Shown here: in pieces, positions 54,309 to 63,997 of the stretch
How the letters are laid out: each line of letters starts with the position of its first letter
How positions within the stretch are numbered: position 1 is the stretch's first letter
The notes under the pieces: generated by a model
The model's database searches: none
The model's input: only the letters and a program-made list of their open reading frames with translations
Told to the model about the DNA's origin: nothing
Program-made: the position numbers and the translations under genes
Assembly (NCBI RefSeq): GCF_020171945.1
Contig: NZ_JAIVAP010000002.1
Location: 479,206-543,205 of the forward strand
Length of the DNA: 64,000 nt
Direction of reading: 5' to 3'
From: Bacillus infantis
Lineage (GTDB): Bacteria; Bacillota; Bacilli; Bacillales; Cytobacillaceae

Positions 54309-55304
54309 ATGGCTGAAAATCGTCATAAAGATTTAGGGTTAAGCGATGATAGGGTAATGAAAATGTATGAAACCATGCTGCTGGCCCGCCGGATTGATGA
54401 GCGGATGTGGCTTTTAAACCGTGCAGGCAAAATCCCCTTCGTTATTTCCTGCCAGGGACAGGAGGCAGCACAGGTAGGCGCTGCTTTCGCCCTTGACACT
54501 GATAAGGATTATGTACTGCCATACTACCGGGATATGGGCGTGGTGCTTACATTCGGAATGACGGCAACAGAGCTGATGCTGTCAGGTTTTGCAAAGGCTG
54601 AAGATCCGAACTCAGGGGGCCGCCAGATGCCAGGCCACTTCGGGCAGAAGAAAAACAGGATCGTAACGGGATCTTCCCCAGTTACAACTCAGGTCCCTCA
54701 CGCTGTAGGAATTGCCCTTGCAGGAAAGATGGAAGGAAAAGATCTTGTAACCTTCACTACCTTTGGAGAAGGATCCTCCAATCAGGGTGACTTCCATGAA
54801 GGTGCAAACTTTGCAGGAGTCCATAAGCTCCCTGTCATCTTCATGTGTGAAAACAACAAATATGCGATTTCCGTCCCGATTGAAAAGCAGCTGGCATGTG
54901 AGAATGTTGCCGACCGTGCTGTTGGCTATGGAATGCCCGGCGTGACTGTTGACGGAAATGATCCGCTTGAAGTTTACAAGGCTGTGAAGGAAGCTGCCGA
55001 CCGCGGCCGCCGCGGAGAAGGTCCTACACTCGTTGAAACAGTGTCGTACAGACTGACGCCGCACTCATCAGATGATGATGACCGCAGCTACCGTGCACCG
55101 GATGAAGTGGCTGAAGCAAAGACAAAGGATCCGATTATCACTTTTGGCGCTTATTTGAAGGAAACAGGCCTGATGAATGATGAGCTGGAAAAAGAAATCA
55201 ATGACCGGGTAATGAAACTGGTTAATGAAGCAACTGAATATGCAGAAAACGCACCGTATGCCGATCCGGAACATGCGATGAAATATGTCTATGCTGAGAA
55301 GTAA
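54309..55304 (+). CDS. bkdAA: Branched-chain 2-oxo acid dehydrogenase E1 alpha
   Basis: 331 residues. ThDP-dependent E1 alpha: LARRIDERMWLLNRAGKIPFVISCQGQEAAQVG (about 27-60), the phosphorylation-loop-like GSSPVTTQVPHAVGIA, and the ThDP/Mg motif FGEGSSNQGDFHEGANFAGVHKLPVIFMCENNKYAIS (about 155-192). Pairs with BkdAB to decarboxylate 2-oxoisovalerate and relatives. The 481-base gap after lpdV is caused by the repeat array. Confidence 0.97.
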   Translation: MAENRHKDLGLSDDRVMKMYETMLLARRIDERMWLLNRAGKIPFVISCQGQEAAQVGAAFALDTDKDYVLPYYRDMGVVLTFGMTATELMLSGFAKAEDPNSGGRQMPGHFGQKKNRIVTGSSPVTTQVPHAVGIALAGKMEGKDLVTFTTFGEGSSNQGDFHEGANFAGVHKLPVIFMCENNKYAISVPIEKQLACENVADRAVGYGMPGVTVDGNDPLEVYKAVKEAADRGRRGEGPTLVETVSYRLTPHSSDDDDRSYRAPDEVAEAKTKDPIITFGAYLKETGLMNDELEKEINDRVMKLVNEATEYAENAPYADPEHAMKYVYAEK

Positions 55305-55316
55305 GGGGGAAGGAAA

Positions 55317-56300
55317 ATGGCTGTAATTTCTTATATTGATGCCGTAACTATGGCAATACGGGAAGAAATGGAAAGAGATCCAAAAGTATTTGTTCTAGGG
55401 GAAGACGTTGGGAAAAAAGGCGGCGTATTTAAAGCGACTCAAGGCTTGTATGAAAAATTTGGCGAAGAGCGCGTAATCGATACCCCGCTTGCTGAATCTG
55501 CCATCGCGGGTGTTGGAATTGGTGCAGCGATGTACGGAATGCGCCCGATTGCAGAAATGCAATTTGCCGATTTCATCATGCCTGCCGTTAACCAGATCAT
55601 TTCGGAAGCTGCCAAAATCCGTTACCGTTCAAACAATGACTGGAACTGTCCGATGGTCATCCGTGCCCCATATGGCGGGGGAGTCCATGGTGCCCTTTAC
55701 CACTCCCAGTCCGTTGAAGCCGTATTTGCCAATCAGCCAGGACTGAAGATTGTCATGCCTTCTACACCATATGATGTAAAAGGGCTGCTGAAGGCAGCTA
55801 TCCGCGATGAAGATCCGGTCCTGTTCTTCGAGCATAAGCGGGCATACCGCCTGATCAAGGGAGAAGTCCCTGATGATGATTATGTACTGCCAATCGGCAA
55901 AGCAGATGTGAAAAGGGAAGGCGAAGACATCACAGTCATCACTTACGGCCTTTGTGTGCACTTCGCCCTCCAGGCTGCAGAGAGACTTGCGAAGGACGGC
56001 ATTTCTGCACATATCCTTGATTTGAGGACTGTGTATCCGCTTGACAAAGAAGCAATTATTGAAGCTGCTTCCAAAACAGGAAAAGTACTTCTCCTTACAG
56101 AAGATAATTTAGAAGGAAGCATCATGAGCGAAGTGTCCGCCATTATCGCCGAAAACTGCCTGTTTGAACTGGATGCGCCAATCAAGCGTCTTGCAGGGCC
56201 TGATATCCCGGCTATGCCATATGCGCCAACAATGGAAAAATACTTCATGGTCAACCCTGACAAAGTAGAAAAAGCCATGAGAGAACTCGCTGAGTACTAG
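55317..56300 (+). CDS. bkdAB: Branched-chain 2-oxo acid dehydrogenase E1 beta
   Basis: 327 residues, 12 bases after bkdAA. Transketolase-like E1 beta: DPKVFVLGEDVGKKGGVFKATQGL (about 20-43), PLAESAIAGVGIGAAMYGMRPIAEMQFADF, APYGGGVHGALYHSQS, and a C-terminal domain with LLTEDNLEGSIMSEVSA. Ends ELAEY-stop, its TAG (56298-56300) overlapping repeat copy E. Confidence 0.97.
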   Translation: MAVISYIDAVTMAIREEMERDPKVFVLGEDVGKKGGVFKATQGLYEKFGEERVIDTPLAESAIAGVGIGAAMYGMRPIAEMQFADFIMPAVNQIISEAAKIRYRSNNDWNCPMVIRAPYGGGVHGALYHSQSVEAVFANQPGLKIVMPSTPYDVKGLLKAAIRDEDPVLFFEHKRAYRLIKGEVPDDDYVLPIGKADVKREGEDITVITYGLCVHFALQAAERLAKDGISAHILDLRTVYPLDKEAIIEAASKTGKVLLLTEDNLEGSIMSEVSAIIAENCLFELDAPIKRLAGPDIPAMPYAPTMEKYFMVNPDKVEKAMRELAEY

Positions 56301-56420
56301 AAAAGCGGAGGCGACTGTTCAGGTGCGACAAGCATAAGACGCGGAAGAATAAAAGGCGTTCTTTGCCTTTGATTCTTGTGTGGCTTATGACTCGAGCACC
56401 TAGCGCCTGGAGCTGGACAG
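56299..56420 (+). repeat. Dispersed hairpin repeat, copy E
   Basis: About 122 bp between bkdAB and bkdB. AGGTGC/GCACCT, CATAAG/CTTATG, AAGAAT/ATTCTT, AAAGGC/GCCTTT around GTTCTTT; basal GGCG/CGCC. Its outer half resembles copy B and its inner stem copy A. Begins within the bkdAB stop codon. Confidence 0.92.
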
Positions 56421-56422
56421 AA

Positions 56423-56456
56423 GAAAAGCGGAGGGCGCTGCCTTGGCAGCGCCGCC
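56423..56456 (+). repeat. Truncated repeat copy G with short hairpin
   Basis: AGAAAAGCGGAG followed by GGCGCTGCC-TT-GGCAGCGCC: the first bases of the repeat with most of the internal part missing, leaving a compact 9-bp hairpin 36 bases before the bkdB start. Confidence 0.75.
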
Positions 56457-56491
56457 CATAAAAAAATATATAGCAATGGAGGTTATGCCAA

Positions 56492-57796
56492 TTGGCTATT
56501 GAACAAATAAAAATGCCGCAGCTTGGTGAAAGTGTGACAGAGGGCACCATCTCCAAGTGGCTTGTTTCCGTCGGCGATACAGTAAATAAATATGACCCTT
56601 TAGCTGAGGTCATGACAGATAAAGTGAATGCAGAAGTCCCATCTTCTTTTACCGGTGTAATCAAAGAACTGATTGCCGGCGAGGGAGACACACTCGCCGT
56701 CGGTGAAGTGATTCTGACGATAGAAGTTGAAGGCGGCAATACTGACGAGGCAGCAGGAAAAGAGAATTTTAAAACAGAAGAAAAGGCAGCACCTTCAGAA
56801 ACTAAGCTGGAAGACAGCAGTCCATCAAAGGCAAGATACTCGCCTGCAGTGCTAAAGCTCTCCCAGGAGCACGGCATCGACCTGAACCTTGTGAACGGGA
56901 CAGGTGCAGGAGGCCGCATTACAAGGAAGGATCTCCAGAAGCTGATTGATTCAGGGAATATTCCTCAGGCCGAGGGAAGGCAGGAAGCGCCGGCAGCCTC
57001 GCAGAAGGCACAAGAGCCTGCTGCACAGCCTCAGGTTCAAGCTGAGCCGGCAGCAAAGCAGCCAGCTGCTGCGCCAAATGTTTCAGTCATGCCTGGAGAT
57101 ATAGAAATTCCAGTAACAGGTGTCCGCAAGGCAATTGCCGCAAATATGCTTCGAAGCAAGCATGAAGCGCCGCATGCGTGGACAATGATGGAAGTAGATG
57201 TTACAAATCTTGTCGACTACCGCAACTCCATCAAAAATGAATTCAAAACAAAGGAAGGATTCAACCTTACTTTCTTTGCATTCTTTGTCAAAGCGGTAGC
57301 CCAGGCGCTTAAGGAATATCCGCAGATTAATTCAATGTGGGCAGGGGACAAGATCATCCAGAAAAAAGATATTAATATTTCCATTGCAGTCGCAACGGAC
57401 GATGCGCTGTTTGTGCCAGTAATCAAGCATGCTGATGAAAAAACGATCAAAGGCATCGGCCGTGAAATCGCAGAGCTTGCCGGCAAAGTGCGCAGCGGCA
57501 AGCTGACTTCAGCAGAAATGCAGGGCGGCACATTTACAGTCAATAATACCGGCTCATTTGGGTCTGTCCAGTCAATGGGCATCATCAATTATCCTCAGGC
57601 TGCAATCCTGCAGGTTGAATCGATTGTTAAGCGCCCGGTCGTCATGAACAATGGCATGATCGCAGTCCGGGATATGGTCAACCTTTGTATGTCACTGGAC
57701 CACCGTGTCCTTGATGGCCTTGTGTGCGGACGGTTTCTGCAGAGGGTTAAAGAGATACTTGAGAACACATCAATAGAAAATACATCTGTCTATTAA
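56492..57796 (+). CDS. bkdB: Branched-chain 2-oxo acid dehydrogenase E2 (dihydrolipoyl transacylase)
   Basis: 434 residues from TTG 56492 with ATGGAGG upstream. One lipoyl domain (about 1-80, lipoyl Lys in VMTDKVNAEVPS, about 44); linker; peripheral-subunit binding domain (about 115-155: YSPAVLKLSQEHGIDLNLV...GRITRKDL); Ala/Pro/Gln-rich linker (about 160-195); and a catalytic domain ending in SLDHRVLDGLVCGRFL (His and Asp). Transfers acyl groups to CoA. Last gene of the bkd operon. Confidence 0.98.
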   Translation: MAIEQIKMPQLGESVTEGTISKWLVSVGDTVNKYDPLAEVMTDKVNAEVPSSFTGVIKELIAGEGDTLAVGEVILTIEVEGGNTDEAAGKENFKTEEKAAPSETKLEDSSPSKARYSPAVLKLSQEHGIDLNLVNGTGAGGRITRKDLQKLIDSGNIPQAEGRQEAPAASQKAQEPAAQPQVQAEPAAKQPAAAPNVSVMPGDIEIPVTGVRKAIAANMLRSKHEAPHAWTMMEVDVTNLVDYRNSIKNEFKTKEGFNLTFFAFFVKAVAQALKEYPQINSMWAGDKIIQKKDINISIAVATDDALFVPVIKHADEKTIKGIGREIAELAGKVRSGKLTSAEMQGGTFTVNNTGSFGSVQSMGIINYPQAAILQVESIVKRPVVMNNGMIAVRDMVNLCMSLDHRVLDGLVCGRFLQRVKEILENTSIENTSVY

Positions 57797-57809
57797 GAAG
57801 AACGAAAGT

Positions 57810-57842
57810 CGCTGCAGTTTAATCAAGCTGCAGCGTTTTTTA
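57810..57842 (+). terminator. Terminator of the bkd operon
   Basis: CGCTGCAG (57810-57817) with CTGCAGCG (57828-57835), followed by T6. Confidence 0.9.
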
Positions 57843-57880
57843 GCTTTGTTTGAAAAGGGAGATCGTCCTTTTGTCCTTCA

Positions 57881-57909
57881 TTGCCAGTTGAGCTCTTGTA
57901 TACTACAAT
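57881..57909 (+). promoter_or_regulatory. Sigma-A promoter of the mutAB-meaB operon
   Basis: TTGCCA (57881-57886), 17 bases, TACAAT (57904-57909). Start expected near 57916. Confidence 0.7.
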
Positions 57910-57953
57910 AATATTAGAAAAATAATTTAGAATATTGATGAATTTCAGTTCCT

Positions 57954-57988
57954 GGGAGGAGGGAAGCTGCTGTCACAAGCAGCGTTCT
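57954..57988 (+). promoter_or_regulatory. mutA ribosome site followed by a hairpin before the start codon
   Basis: GGGAGGAGGG (57954-57963) is the only strong Shine-Dalgarno, but the nearest in-frame ATG is at 57989. Between them GCTGCT (57966-57971) and AGCAGC (57978-57983) form a hairpin with loop GTCACA, which would reduce the effective spacing to about seven bases. Confidence 0.55.
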
Positions 57989-59848
57989 ATGAGTTATCAA
58001 GAGATGGAGAAAATATCATTTCCCGAAAAAACGATGGAAGATTGGAAGCGGGCAGCAGAATCCGCTTTAAAAGGAAGGGCGGCAGAATCGTTAGTCCGGC
58101 TAACCTATGAAAACATAAAATTGAAACCGCTTTATTCAGCGGAAACTTCAGCACTGGCTCCAATATCGCAATATCCGGGGCAGGAGGATTACCGCCGGGG
58201 CATCCACCCGCTGGGCTACAGCAAAAATGACTGGAAAATTGCCCAGAGGATTTCTGGAGAAACTGCAGAAGAACTGAAGCATGAGTTAAAGCGGGCGCTG
58301 GAGAATGGCCAGAATGCTATTGTTCTTCCTGTTGAGGAGCATTTCCTTGAAAGCTTCCCGGAAATACTGGATGGAGCTCAAAAAGAATTTCCTTTTGCCA
58401 TTAATGCTGCAGGGAGTCAATCCAGCATGCTTGCTGTTCTGGAAAACCTGCCGCATTCTAAGGAGATACACGGTTACATAGGAAAGGATCCGCTGGCTGA
58501 AGCGGCATCCAATGGTCTTCCTGCAGGTCAGGTTGTAGAAGGGCTTTATGATGATTGGGCGGTTATATTGGAGAAAGCGGCTGCTGAAATGCCGAAGCTC
58601 AAGACGATTCTCGCCGATGCTGTCCCTTATCATAACGGGGGAGCCCATGCTGCGCTGGAAGTCGCAGCTGCAGCCGCTGCAGCGACAGAGCATGTGAGCA
58701 GGCTTCTGGACCGCCATCTTTCCCTTGAGGATATACTTTCAAAATTGGTCTTCAGCTTTGCATCAGGAGGAAACTTTTTTATGGAAATTGCCAAGCTGCG
58801 GGCCGCCAGAATGATATGGGGGAAAATCGCAGCAGCCTTTGGAGCTCCAAAAAAACTGCAAAAAATGGTCATTGCGTCAGAAACATCTTATTTTACAAAA
58901 ACGATGGCAGATCCTTATGTCAATCTGCTTCGGTCAGCAAATGAAGCGTTTGCCGCGGTGATTGGAGGAGTCCAATACCTGCAGGTAAGAACATTCGATG
59001 AAGTTTTGGGGAATTCAGGATCTTTTTCACAGCGGCTTGCCCGCAATATACATCTGCTTCTCAGGGAAGAGGCGCATCTCCTGAAGGTGGCAGACCCTTC
59101 AGGCGGATCCTGGTATATTGAAAGCCTTACAAATGAACTGGCGGAAGAAGCGTGGAATATCTTCCTTAAAATTGAATCCTTCGGCGGCATGGCTGATGCG
59201 CTGGAGAAAGGATGGATCCAGGAACAGACAAGAGATATCCTGGAGAAAAAGAAGCATGATGCCGAGACGAGGAAGGAAAGTATAATAGGTACAAATGTAT
59301 ATGCCAATCTTGAGGATAAGCTGCCTGACAGGGGAGGCCAGCCTAAAAAGGAAGATTCCCTCAGCTGGACAATCAGGCCGCTTCACCAGGAGAGGCTATC
59401 AGCCACCTTTGAGAATCTCAGGATAAAGGCTCAGGAATTGGGACGCGGCGGCGGGCAATTGCGGGCAGGGCTGATTTCGCTCGGGGAATTAAAGGAGCAT
59501 AAAACAAGAACCGACTTTGCTGCCGGCTTTTTCGCTGCTGGGGGAATCGCTGCCGAACACAGCCCGGGTGTCCTTGGCTTTTCTGATGCAGAAGAGCTTC
59601 TGGAAAGGGGATATACCTGCTACTGCATTTGCGGCACCAATCAGCAGTATGAGGCTGCTGGAAAACAGCTGCTGAAAGAATTAAAGGAGAAGTATCCGGA
59701 TTCAGTTGTTTATCTTGCAGGGCTTCCCGATTCACCGGCGGATGAATGGAGAGGGCTTGGCATTCATGACTTTATCACTGCCAAAAGCAATGTCTGTTCA
59801 ATTCTTGCAAACCTACTAGAAGAAACAGAGGTGAAATTGAATGGCTAA
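57989..59848 (+). CDS. mutA: Methylmalonyl-CoA mutase small (beta) subunit
   Basis: About 619 residues from ATG 57989 ([29 protein letters not shown]). In-frame TTG 57935/ATG 57938 would give 637/636 residues but lack a ribosome site. Homologous to MutB (TIM-barrel core with [46 protein letters not shown]), but the C-terminal cobalamin domain lacks the DxHxxG motif, as expected for the non-catalytic subunit. Overlaps mutB by 8 bases. Forms the heterodimer interconverting methylmalonyl- and succinyl-CoA. Confidence 0.94.
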   Translation: MSYQEMEKISFPEKTMEDWKRAAESALKGRAAESLVRLTYENIKLKPLYSAETSALAPISQYPGQEDYRRGIHPLGYSKNDWKIAQRISGETAEELKHELKRALENGQNAIVLPVEEHFLESFPEILDGAQKEFPFAINAAGSQSSMLAVLENLPHSKEIHGYIGKDPLAEAASNGLPAGQVVEGLYDDWAVILEKAAAEMPKLKTILADAVPYHNGGAHAALEVAAAAAAATEHVSRLLDRHLSLEDILSKLVFSFASGGNFFMEIAKLRAARMIWGKIAAAFGAPKKLQKMVIASETSYFTKTMADPYVNLLRSANEAFAAVIGGVQYLQVRTFDEVLGNSGSFSQRLARNIHLLLREEAHLLKVADPSGGSWYIESLTNELAEEAWNIFLKIESFGGMADALEKGWIQEQTRDILEKKKHDAETRKESIIGTNVYANLEDKLPDRGGQPKKEDSLSWTIRPLHQERLSATFENLRIKAQELGRGGGQLRAGLISLGELKEHKTRTDFAAGFFAAGGIAAEHSPGVLGFSDAEELLERGYTCYCICGTNQQYEAAGKQLLKELKEKYPDSVVYLAGLPDSPADEWRGLGIHDFITAKSNVCSILANLLEETEVKLNG

Positions 59849-62036
59849 CAAACCGGATTTCAAGAGCATCAGTTTGTTCGGCGCAAGCCAGAAAGAACCG
59901 GAAAATGACTGGAAGCAGGAGGCAGACAGGCTGGCTGAAGGGGATGCCGGCAGCCTGCGGTTCGAGACCAATGAACATATTGAGATCAAGCCGCTGTATA
60001 CAGAATCAGATATTAAAGGGTTGGACCATCTGGATGATAAGCCAGGTCTGCCGCCGTATACCAGGGGCCCTTATGCGACCATGTATGTCAACAGGCCATG
60101 GACGGTCCGCCAGTATGCCGGCTTTTCAACGGCAGAAGAAAGCAATCAGTTTTACCGCAGAAACCTGGCAATGGGGCAAAAAGGATTATCGGTTGCCTTT
60201 GATCTGGCTACACACAGAGGCTATGATTCTGACCATCCGCGCGTGGTAGGTGATGTTGGAAAAGCGGGGGTGGCCATTGATTCGATCATTGACATGAAGA
60301 CCCTGTTTGACGGGATTCCGCTTGACCAGATGTCTGTGTCGATGACAATGAACGGCGCTGTCCTGCCTGTCATGGCATTCTTCATCGTTACGGCCGAGGA
60401 ACAGGGTGTAAGCCAGGAAAAGCTGTCAGGAACGATCCAGAACGACATTCTAAAGGAATATATGGTCCGCAATACATATATCTATCCGCCGGAAATGTCG
60501 ATGAAGATCATTGCCGATATTTTTGAATACACCTCACAATATATGCCAAAGTTCAATTCTATCAGTATTTCAGGCTACCATATGCAGGAGGCGGGGGCGC
60601 CTGCAGACATCGAACTTGCCTATACGCTGGCAGACGGGCTTGAATATGTCAGGACCGGTCTGAAGGCCGGAATTGATATTGACTCTTTTGCCCCTCGCCT
60701 CTCCTTCTTTTGGGCAATTGGGATGAACTATTTTATGGAAGTGGCCAAAATGCGGGCGGCAAGGTATATCTGGGCGAAAATGATGAAATCCTTCGATCCG
60801 AAAAATCCGAAATCCATGGCTTTGCGGACGCATTCCCAAACATCGGGGTGGAGCCTTACTGAGCAGGATCCATTCAACAACGTAACAAGGACGCTGATAG
60901 AAGCACATGCAGCTGCAATGGGGCATACCCAGTCACTGCATACGAATGCTTTGGATGAGGCCATTGCCCTTCCGACTGATTTTTCCGCAAGGATTGCCCG
61001 CAATACCCAGCTTTATCTGCAGGAAGAGACAGGCATCACAGATGTGATCGACCCGTGGGGAGGATCCTACTATGTAGAATCTTTGACCAATGAGCTGATT
61101 CAAAAAGCATGGCAGCATATTGAAGAAATTGAGAGCCTGGGAGGAATGGCCAAAGCGATTGAGACCGGTCTCCCGAAAATGCGGATCGAAGAAGCGGCTG
61201 CCAGGAGGCAGGCCCAGATTGACAGCAGGAAAGAAACAATCGTCGGAGTCAATAAATACAGGCTTGAAAAAGAAGATCCGATTGACATACTGGATATTGA
61301 TAATACAGCAGTAAGGCTTAAGCAATTAGATAAGCTTGAAAAGCTGAAGAACACCAGGGACAGTGAAAAAGCTGCCGCGGCGCTTGATGCCCTTGCGAAA
61401 GCTGCTGATACAGGAGAGGGGAACCTTTTGGACCTTGCGGTGAAGGCTGCCAGGGCCAGAGCCACACTCGGGGAGATCTCTTTTGCAATCGAGAAATCAG
61501 CGAGGCGCCATAAAGCAGTCATCCGTTCTATCAGCGGTGTATACAGTTCTGCTTTTACCAACGAGGAAGAAATTGCCGAGGTGAAAAGCCTTACGGACGG
61601 ATTCCTTGAAAACGAAGGAAGGCGTCCGAGAATCCTTATTGCCAAGATGGGACAGGACGGCCATGACAGGGGAGCGAAGGTAATTGCCACAGCATTTGCT
61701 GACCTGGGCTTTGATGTGGACATCGGACCGCTTTTCCAGACCCCGGCCGAAACAGCTCTTCAGGCAGTGGAGAATGATGTCCATGTGATAGGCATGAGCT
61801 CACTTGCTGCCGGCCATAAAACACTTCTTCCACAGCTGGTTGAAGAGCTTAAAAAGCTGGGCAGGGAGGATATACTCGTCATAATCGGGGGAGTGATACC
61901 AGCTCAGGATTATCAATATTTATACGATAACGGAGCAGCAGCCATTTTCGGTCCCGGGACGGTCATTCCTGCCGCTGCCCAAAAGGTCGTGCAGGAGATC
62001 TACAGAAAGCTTGGCTATGAGGAAGTGGCTGAATAA
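59841..62036 (+). CDS. mutB: Methylmalonyl-CoA mutase large (alpha) subunit
   Basis: 731 residues. Adenosylcobalamin-dependent mutase. Substrate-channel barrel (about 50-560): [84 protein letters not shown] and [24 protein letters not shown]-terminal B12-binding domain (about 595-725) with the cobalt-ligating His in [13 protein letters not shown] and [24 protein letters not shown]. Handles propionyl-CoA carbon from Val and Ile made by the neighbouring Bkd pathway. Confidence 0.98.
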   Translation: MANKPDFKSISLFGASQKEPENDWKQEADRLAEGDAGSLRFETNEHIEIKPLYTESDIKGLDHLDDKPGLPPYTRGPYATMYVNRPWTVRQYAGFSTAEESNQFYRRNLAMGQKGLSVAFDLATHRGYDSDHPRVVGDVGKAGVAIDSIIDMKTLFDGIPLDQMSVSMTMNGAVLPVMAFFIVTAEEQGVSQEKLSGTIQNDILKEYMVRNTYIYPPEMSMKIIADIFEYTSQYMPKFNSISISGYHMQEAGAPADIELAYTLADGLEYVRTGLKAGIDIDSFAPRLSFFWAIGMNYFMEVAKMRAARYIWAKMMKSFDPKNPKSMALRTHSQTSGWSLTEQDPFNNVTRTLIEAHAAAMGHTQSLHTNALDEAIALPTDFSARIARNTQLYLQEETGITDVIDPWGGSYYVESLTNELIQKAWQHIEEIESLGGMAKAIETGLPKMRIEEAAARRQAQIDSRKETIVGVNKYRLEKEDPIDILDIDNTAVRLKQLDKLEKLKNTRDSEKAAAALDALAKAADTGEGNLLDLAVKAARARATLGEISFAIEKSARRHKAVIRSISGVYSSAFTNEEEIAEVKSLTDGFLENEGRRPRILIAKMGQDGHDRGAKVIATAFADLGFDVDIGPLFQTPAETALQAVENDVHVIGMSSLAAGHKTLLPQLVEELKKLGREDILVIIGGVIPAQDYQYLYDNGAAAIFGPGTVIPAAAQKVVQEIYRKLGYEEVAE

Positions 62037-63157
62037 TGAAGGACAAAAAGCCGAGCTGGCATGATGGCGGTCCGCCTGACCTTTTCTCCACTTCCCTTCG
62101 TGAGGGGAAAGAGATGGCCGGCCCCCCGTCTTTTGTGCAGAAGGGCCCGAAATTTCAAAAAAAGAAGGCGGATCATCTGTCGGTGGATGAGCTGAAGAAG
62201 GGGATTCTTTCAGGAAACAGGAGCCTCCTGGCGAAAGCGATCACGCTGGTAGAGAGTAATGCAGAGCGTCATTTCAGGACTGCTCAGGAATTGCTGCAGG
62301 AGGTTCTTCCCCATACCGGCGATTCCATCAGAATCGGCATTACTGGAGTGCCCGGGGCAGGAAAGAGCACCTTTATTGAAGCGTTCGGGAGCCTTTTGTG
62401 CGGTCAGGGGCATTCAGTGGCAGTGCTTGCGGTCGATCCGAGCTCAAGCATCAGCGGCGGAAGCATTCTTGGCGATAAAACGCGGATGGAAAATCTCTCG
62501 AGAAATCCAAATGCCTTTATCAGGCCTTCAGCTGCAGGGGGGAAGCTTGGCGGCGTGCACCGGAAAACGCGGGAGACCATGCTTTTGTGCGAGGCGGCAG
62601 GCTATGATGTGATCATCGTTGAAACAGTCGGAGTCGGCCAGAGCGAAATCATTGTCAGAGAAATGGTCGATTTCTTTATGCTGCTTGTCCTGACGGGGGC
62701 CGGGGATGAACTCCAGGGAATGAAAAAAGGTATCATGGAGATTGCAGATGCCATAATCGTCAATAAAGCAGACGGTGCAAATGAACCTCAGGCATTGAAG
62801 ACAAGAGAAGAATATTCCCGCATTGTCCATTTTCTCCAGCCTGCTACAAAGGGCTGGGAAACGAAAGCGCATGCCTGCTCTGCCCTGACCGGGAAAGGCA
62901 TCCCGGAAATTTGGGATGACATTGAAAGTTTTAAGGGCTCTGCCTCCCATTCCGGCGTGTTCAGCCAGAGGAGGCGGGAGCAGACGAAGGAGTGGATAAA
63001 CAGCATGATAATGGATCAGCTTCAGTATAGCTTCTTCCAGCATCCTGATGTCAGAAAAGAGCTGCCGCAAATGGAAAATGAAGTTATATCGGGCGGCAGG
63101 ACGGTTGCTTCTGCCGTCGAGCATTTATTTGCTCTCTTTAAAGAGGCAAGAAAATAA
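62036..63157 (+). CDS. meaB: MeaB/ArgK-type GTPase, methylmalonyl-CoA mutase chaperone
   Basis: 373 residues, overlapping the mutB stop by one base. G3E-family GTPase: Walker A GITGVPGAGKSTFIEA (about 101-116); AVDPSSSISGGSILGDKTRM; base-2 DVIIVETVGVGQSE; NKADGA (about 241). Protects and reloads the mutase with cobalamin. The N-terminus has an unusual 50-residue charged extension (DKKPSWHDGGPPDLF...) before the domain. Confidence 0.95.
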   Translation: MKDKKPSWHDGGPPDLFSTSLREGKEMAGPPSFVQKGPKFQKKKADHLSVDELKKGILSGNRSLLAKAITLVESNAERHFRTAQELLQEVLPHTGDSIRIGITGVPGAGKSTFIEAFGSLLCGQGHSVAVLAVDPSSSISGGSILGDKTRMENLSRNPNAFIRPSAAGGKLGGVHRKTRETMLLCEAAGYDVIIVETVGVGQSEIIVREMVDFFMLLVLTGAGDELQGMKKGIMEIADAIIVNKADGANEPQALKTREEYSRIVHFLQPATKGWETKAHACSALTGKGIPEIWDDIESFKGSASHSGVFSQRRREQTKEWINSMIMDQLQYSFFQHPDVRKELPQMENEVISGGRTVASAVEHLFALFKEARK

Positions 63158-63163
63158 AAAAGC

Positions 63164-63189
63164 GGCCGGTGTTCAACGGAACACCGGCC
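63164..63189 (+). other. Stem-loop after meaB
   Basis: GGCCGGTGTT (63164-63173) with AACACCGGCC (63180-63189), a perfect 10-bp stem, but no T-run follows (ATATCTAG). Probably a 3'-end stabiliser or weak terminator. The remaining gap to 63414 is A+T-rich with no gene seen. Confidence 0.6.
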
Positions 63190-63414
63190 ATATCTAGGGA
63201 GTTTAGGGGTATGGATCTAGCTGTACTGTTATCATTCCCCAATATCTGGCTAATAAACTTTATTTTAGAATTTTATTGGTTTATACTGGACGGATTTTAT
63301 TATTGCTTGCCTAAGCAAGCCTCTTTGAGTTGAATGCATTGAAAAGAGCAGCATGAAATTGCTATTATTAGAAGAGATATAACTCAAATTATTTAATATG
63401 AGGGGCGATAAAGA

Positions 63415-63852
63415 ATGAATATGGATTTTAATTTGTTTATGAACGATGTCGTTCGCCAGGCCCGCCAGGAAATTGTGGCAGCCGGATATACAGAGCTTAC
63501 TACTGCGGAGGATGTGGATAATGCGCTGTCCCAGAAAGGCACTACGCTAGTCATGGTCAATTCTGTCTGCGGCTGTGCCGGCGGGATTGCCCGCCCTGCT
63601 GCAGCTCACTCTCTGCATTATGATAAGCGTCCTGACCAGCTTGTGACGGTCTTTGCGGGACAGGACAAGGAAGCGACAGAAAAGGCGCGATCTTATTTTA
63701 CCGGATTCCCTCCATCATCACCATCCTTCGCACTTATGAAGGACGGAGAAATCATCAAAATGGTGGAGCGTCATGAGATCGAAGGGCACGAACCGATGGC
63801 AGTAGTCCAAAAGCTTCAGGATGCTTTTGATAAATATTGCGAAGAAGTCTGA
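63415..63852 (+). CDS. brxB: Bacilliredoxin BrxB (YqiW/DUF1094 family)
   Basis: 145 residues. Thioredoxin-fold protein with a CGC active site in [15 protein letters not shown] (about 52-54), which removes bacillithiol from S-bacillithiolated proteins in the family. Other conserved parts: [14 protein letters not shown] and [17 protein letters not shown] precedes ATG 63415. Own transcription unit with the terminator at 63912. Confidence 0.95.
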   Translation: MNMDFNLFMNDVVRQARQEIVAAGYTELTTAEDVDNALSQKGTTLVMVNSVCGCAGGIARPAAAHSLHYDKRPDQLVTVFAGQDKEATEKARSYFTGFPPSSPSFALMKDGEIIKMVERHEIEGHEPMAVVQKLQDAFDKYCEEV

Positions 63853-63911
63853 TTATCATACAAGGACCCCCCTGCTGAGTGGAGGCCACTGAAAAAGTCT
63901 CTAAATTAAAG

Positions 63912-63959
63912 AAAAGGCAGAAACGTTGAATTTTGAAAAGCGTTTCTGCCTTTTTTTTG
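63912..63959 (+). terminator. Terminator of brxB
   Basis: AAAAGGCAGAAACG (63912-63925) with CGTTTCTGCCTTTT (63941-63954), 14 bp perfect, then further T. Confidence 0.92.
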
Positions 63960-63997
63960 TTTATAATTGAATCATTACTATAAGTGGGTGGTTTCTA

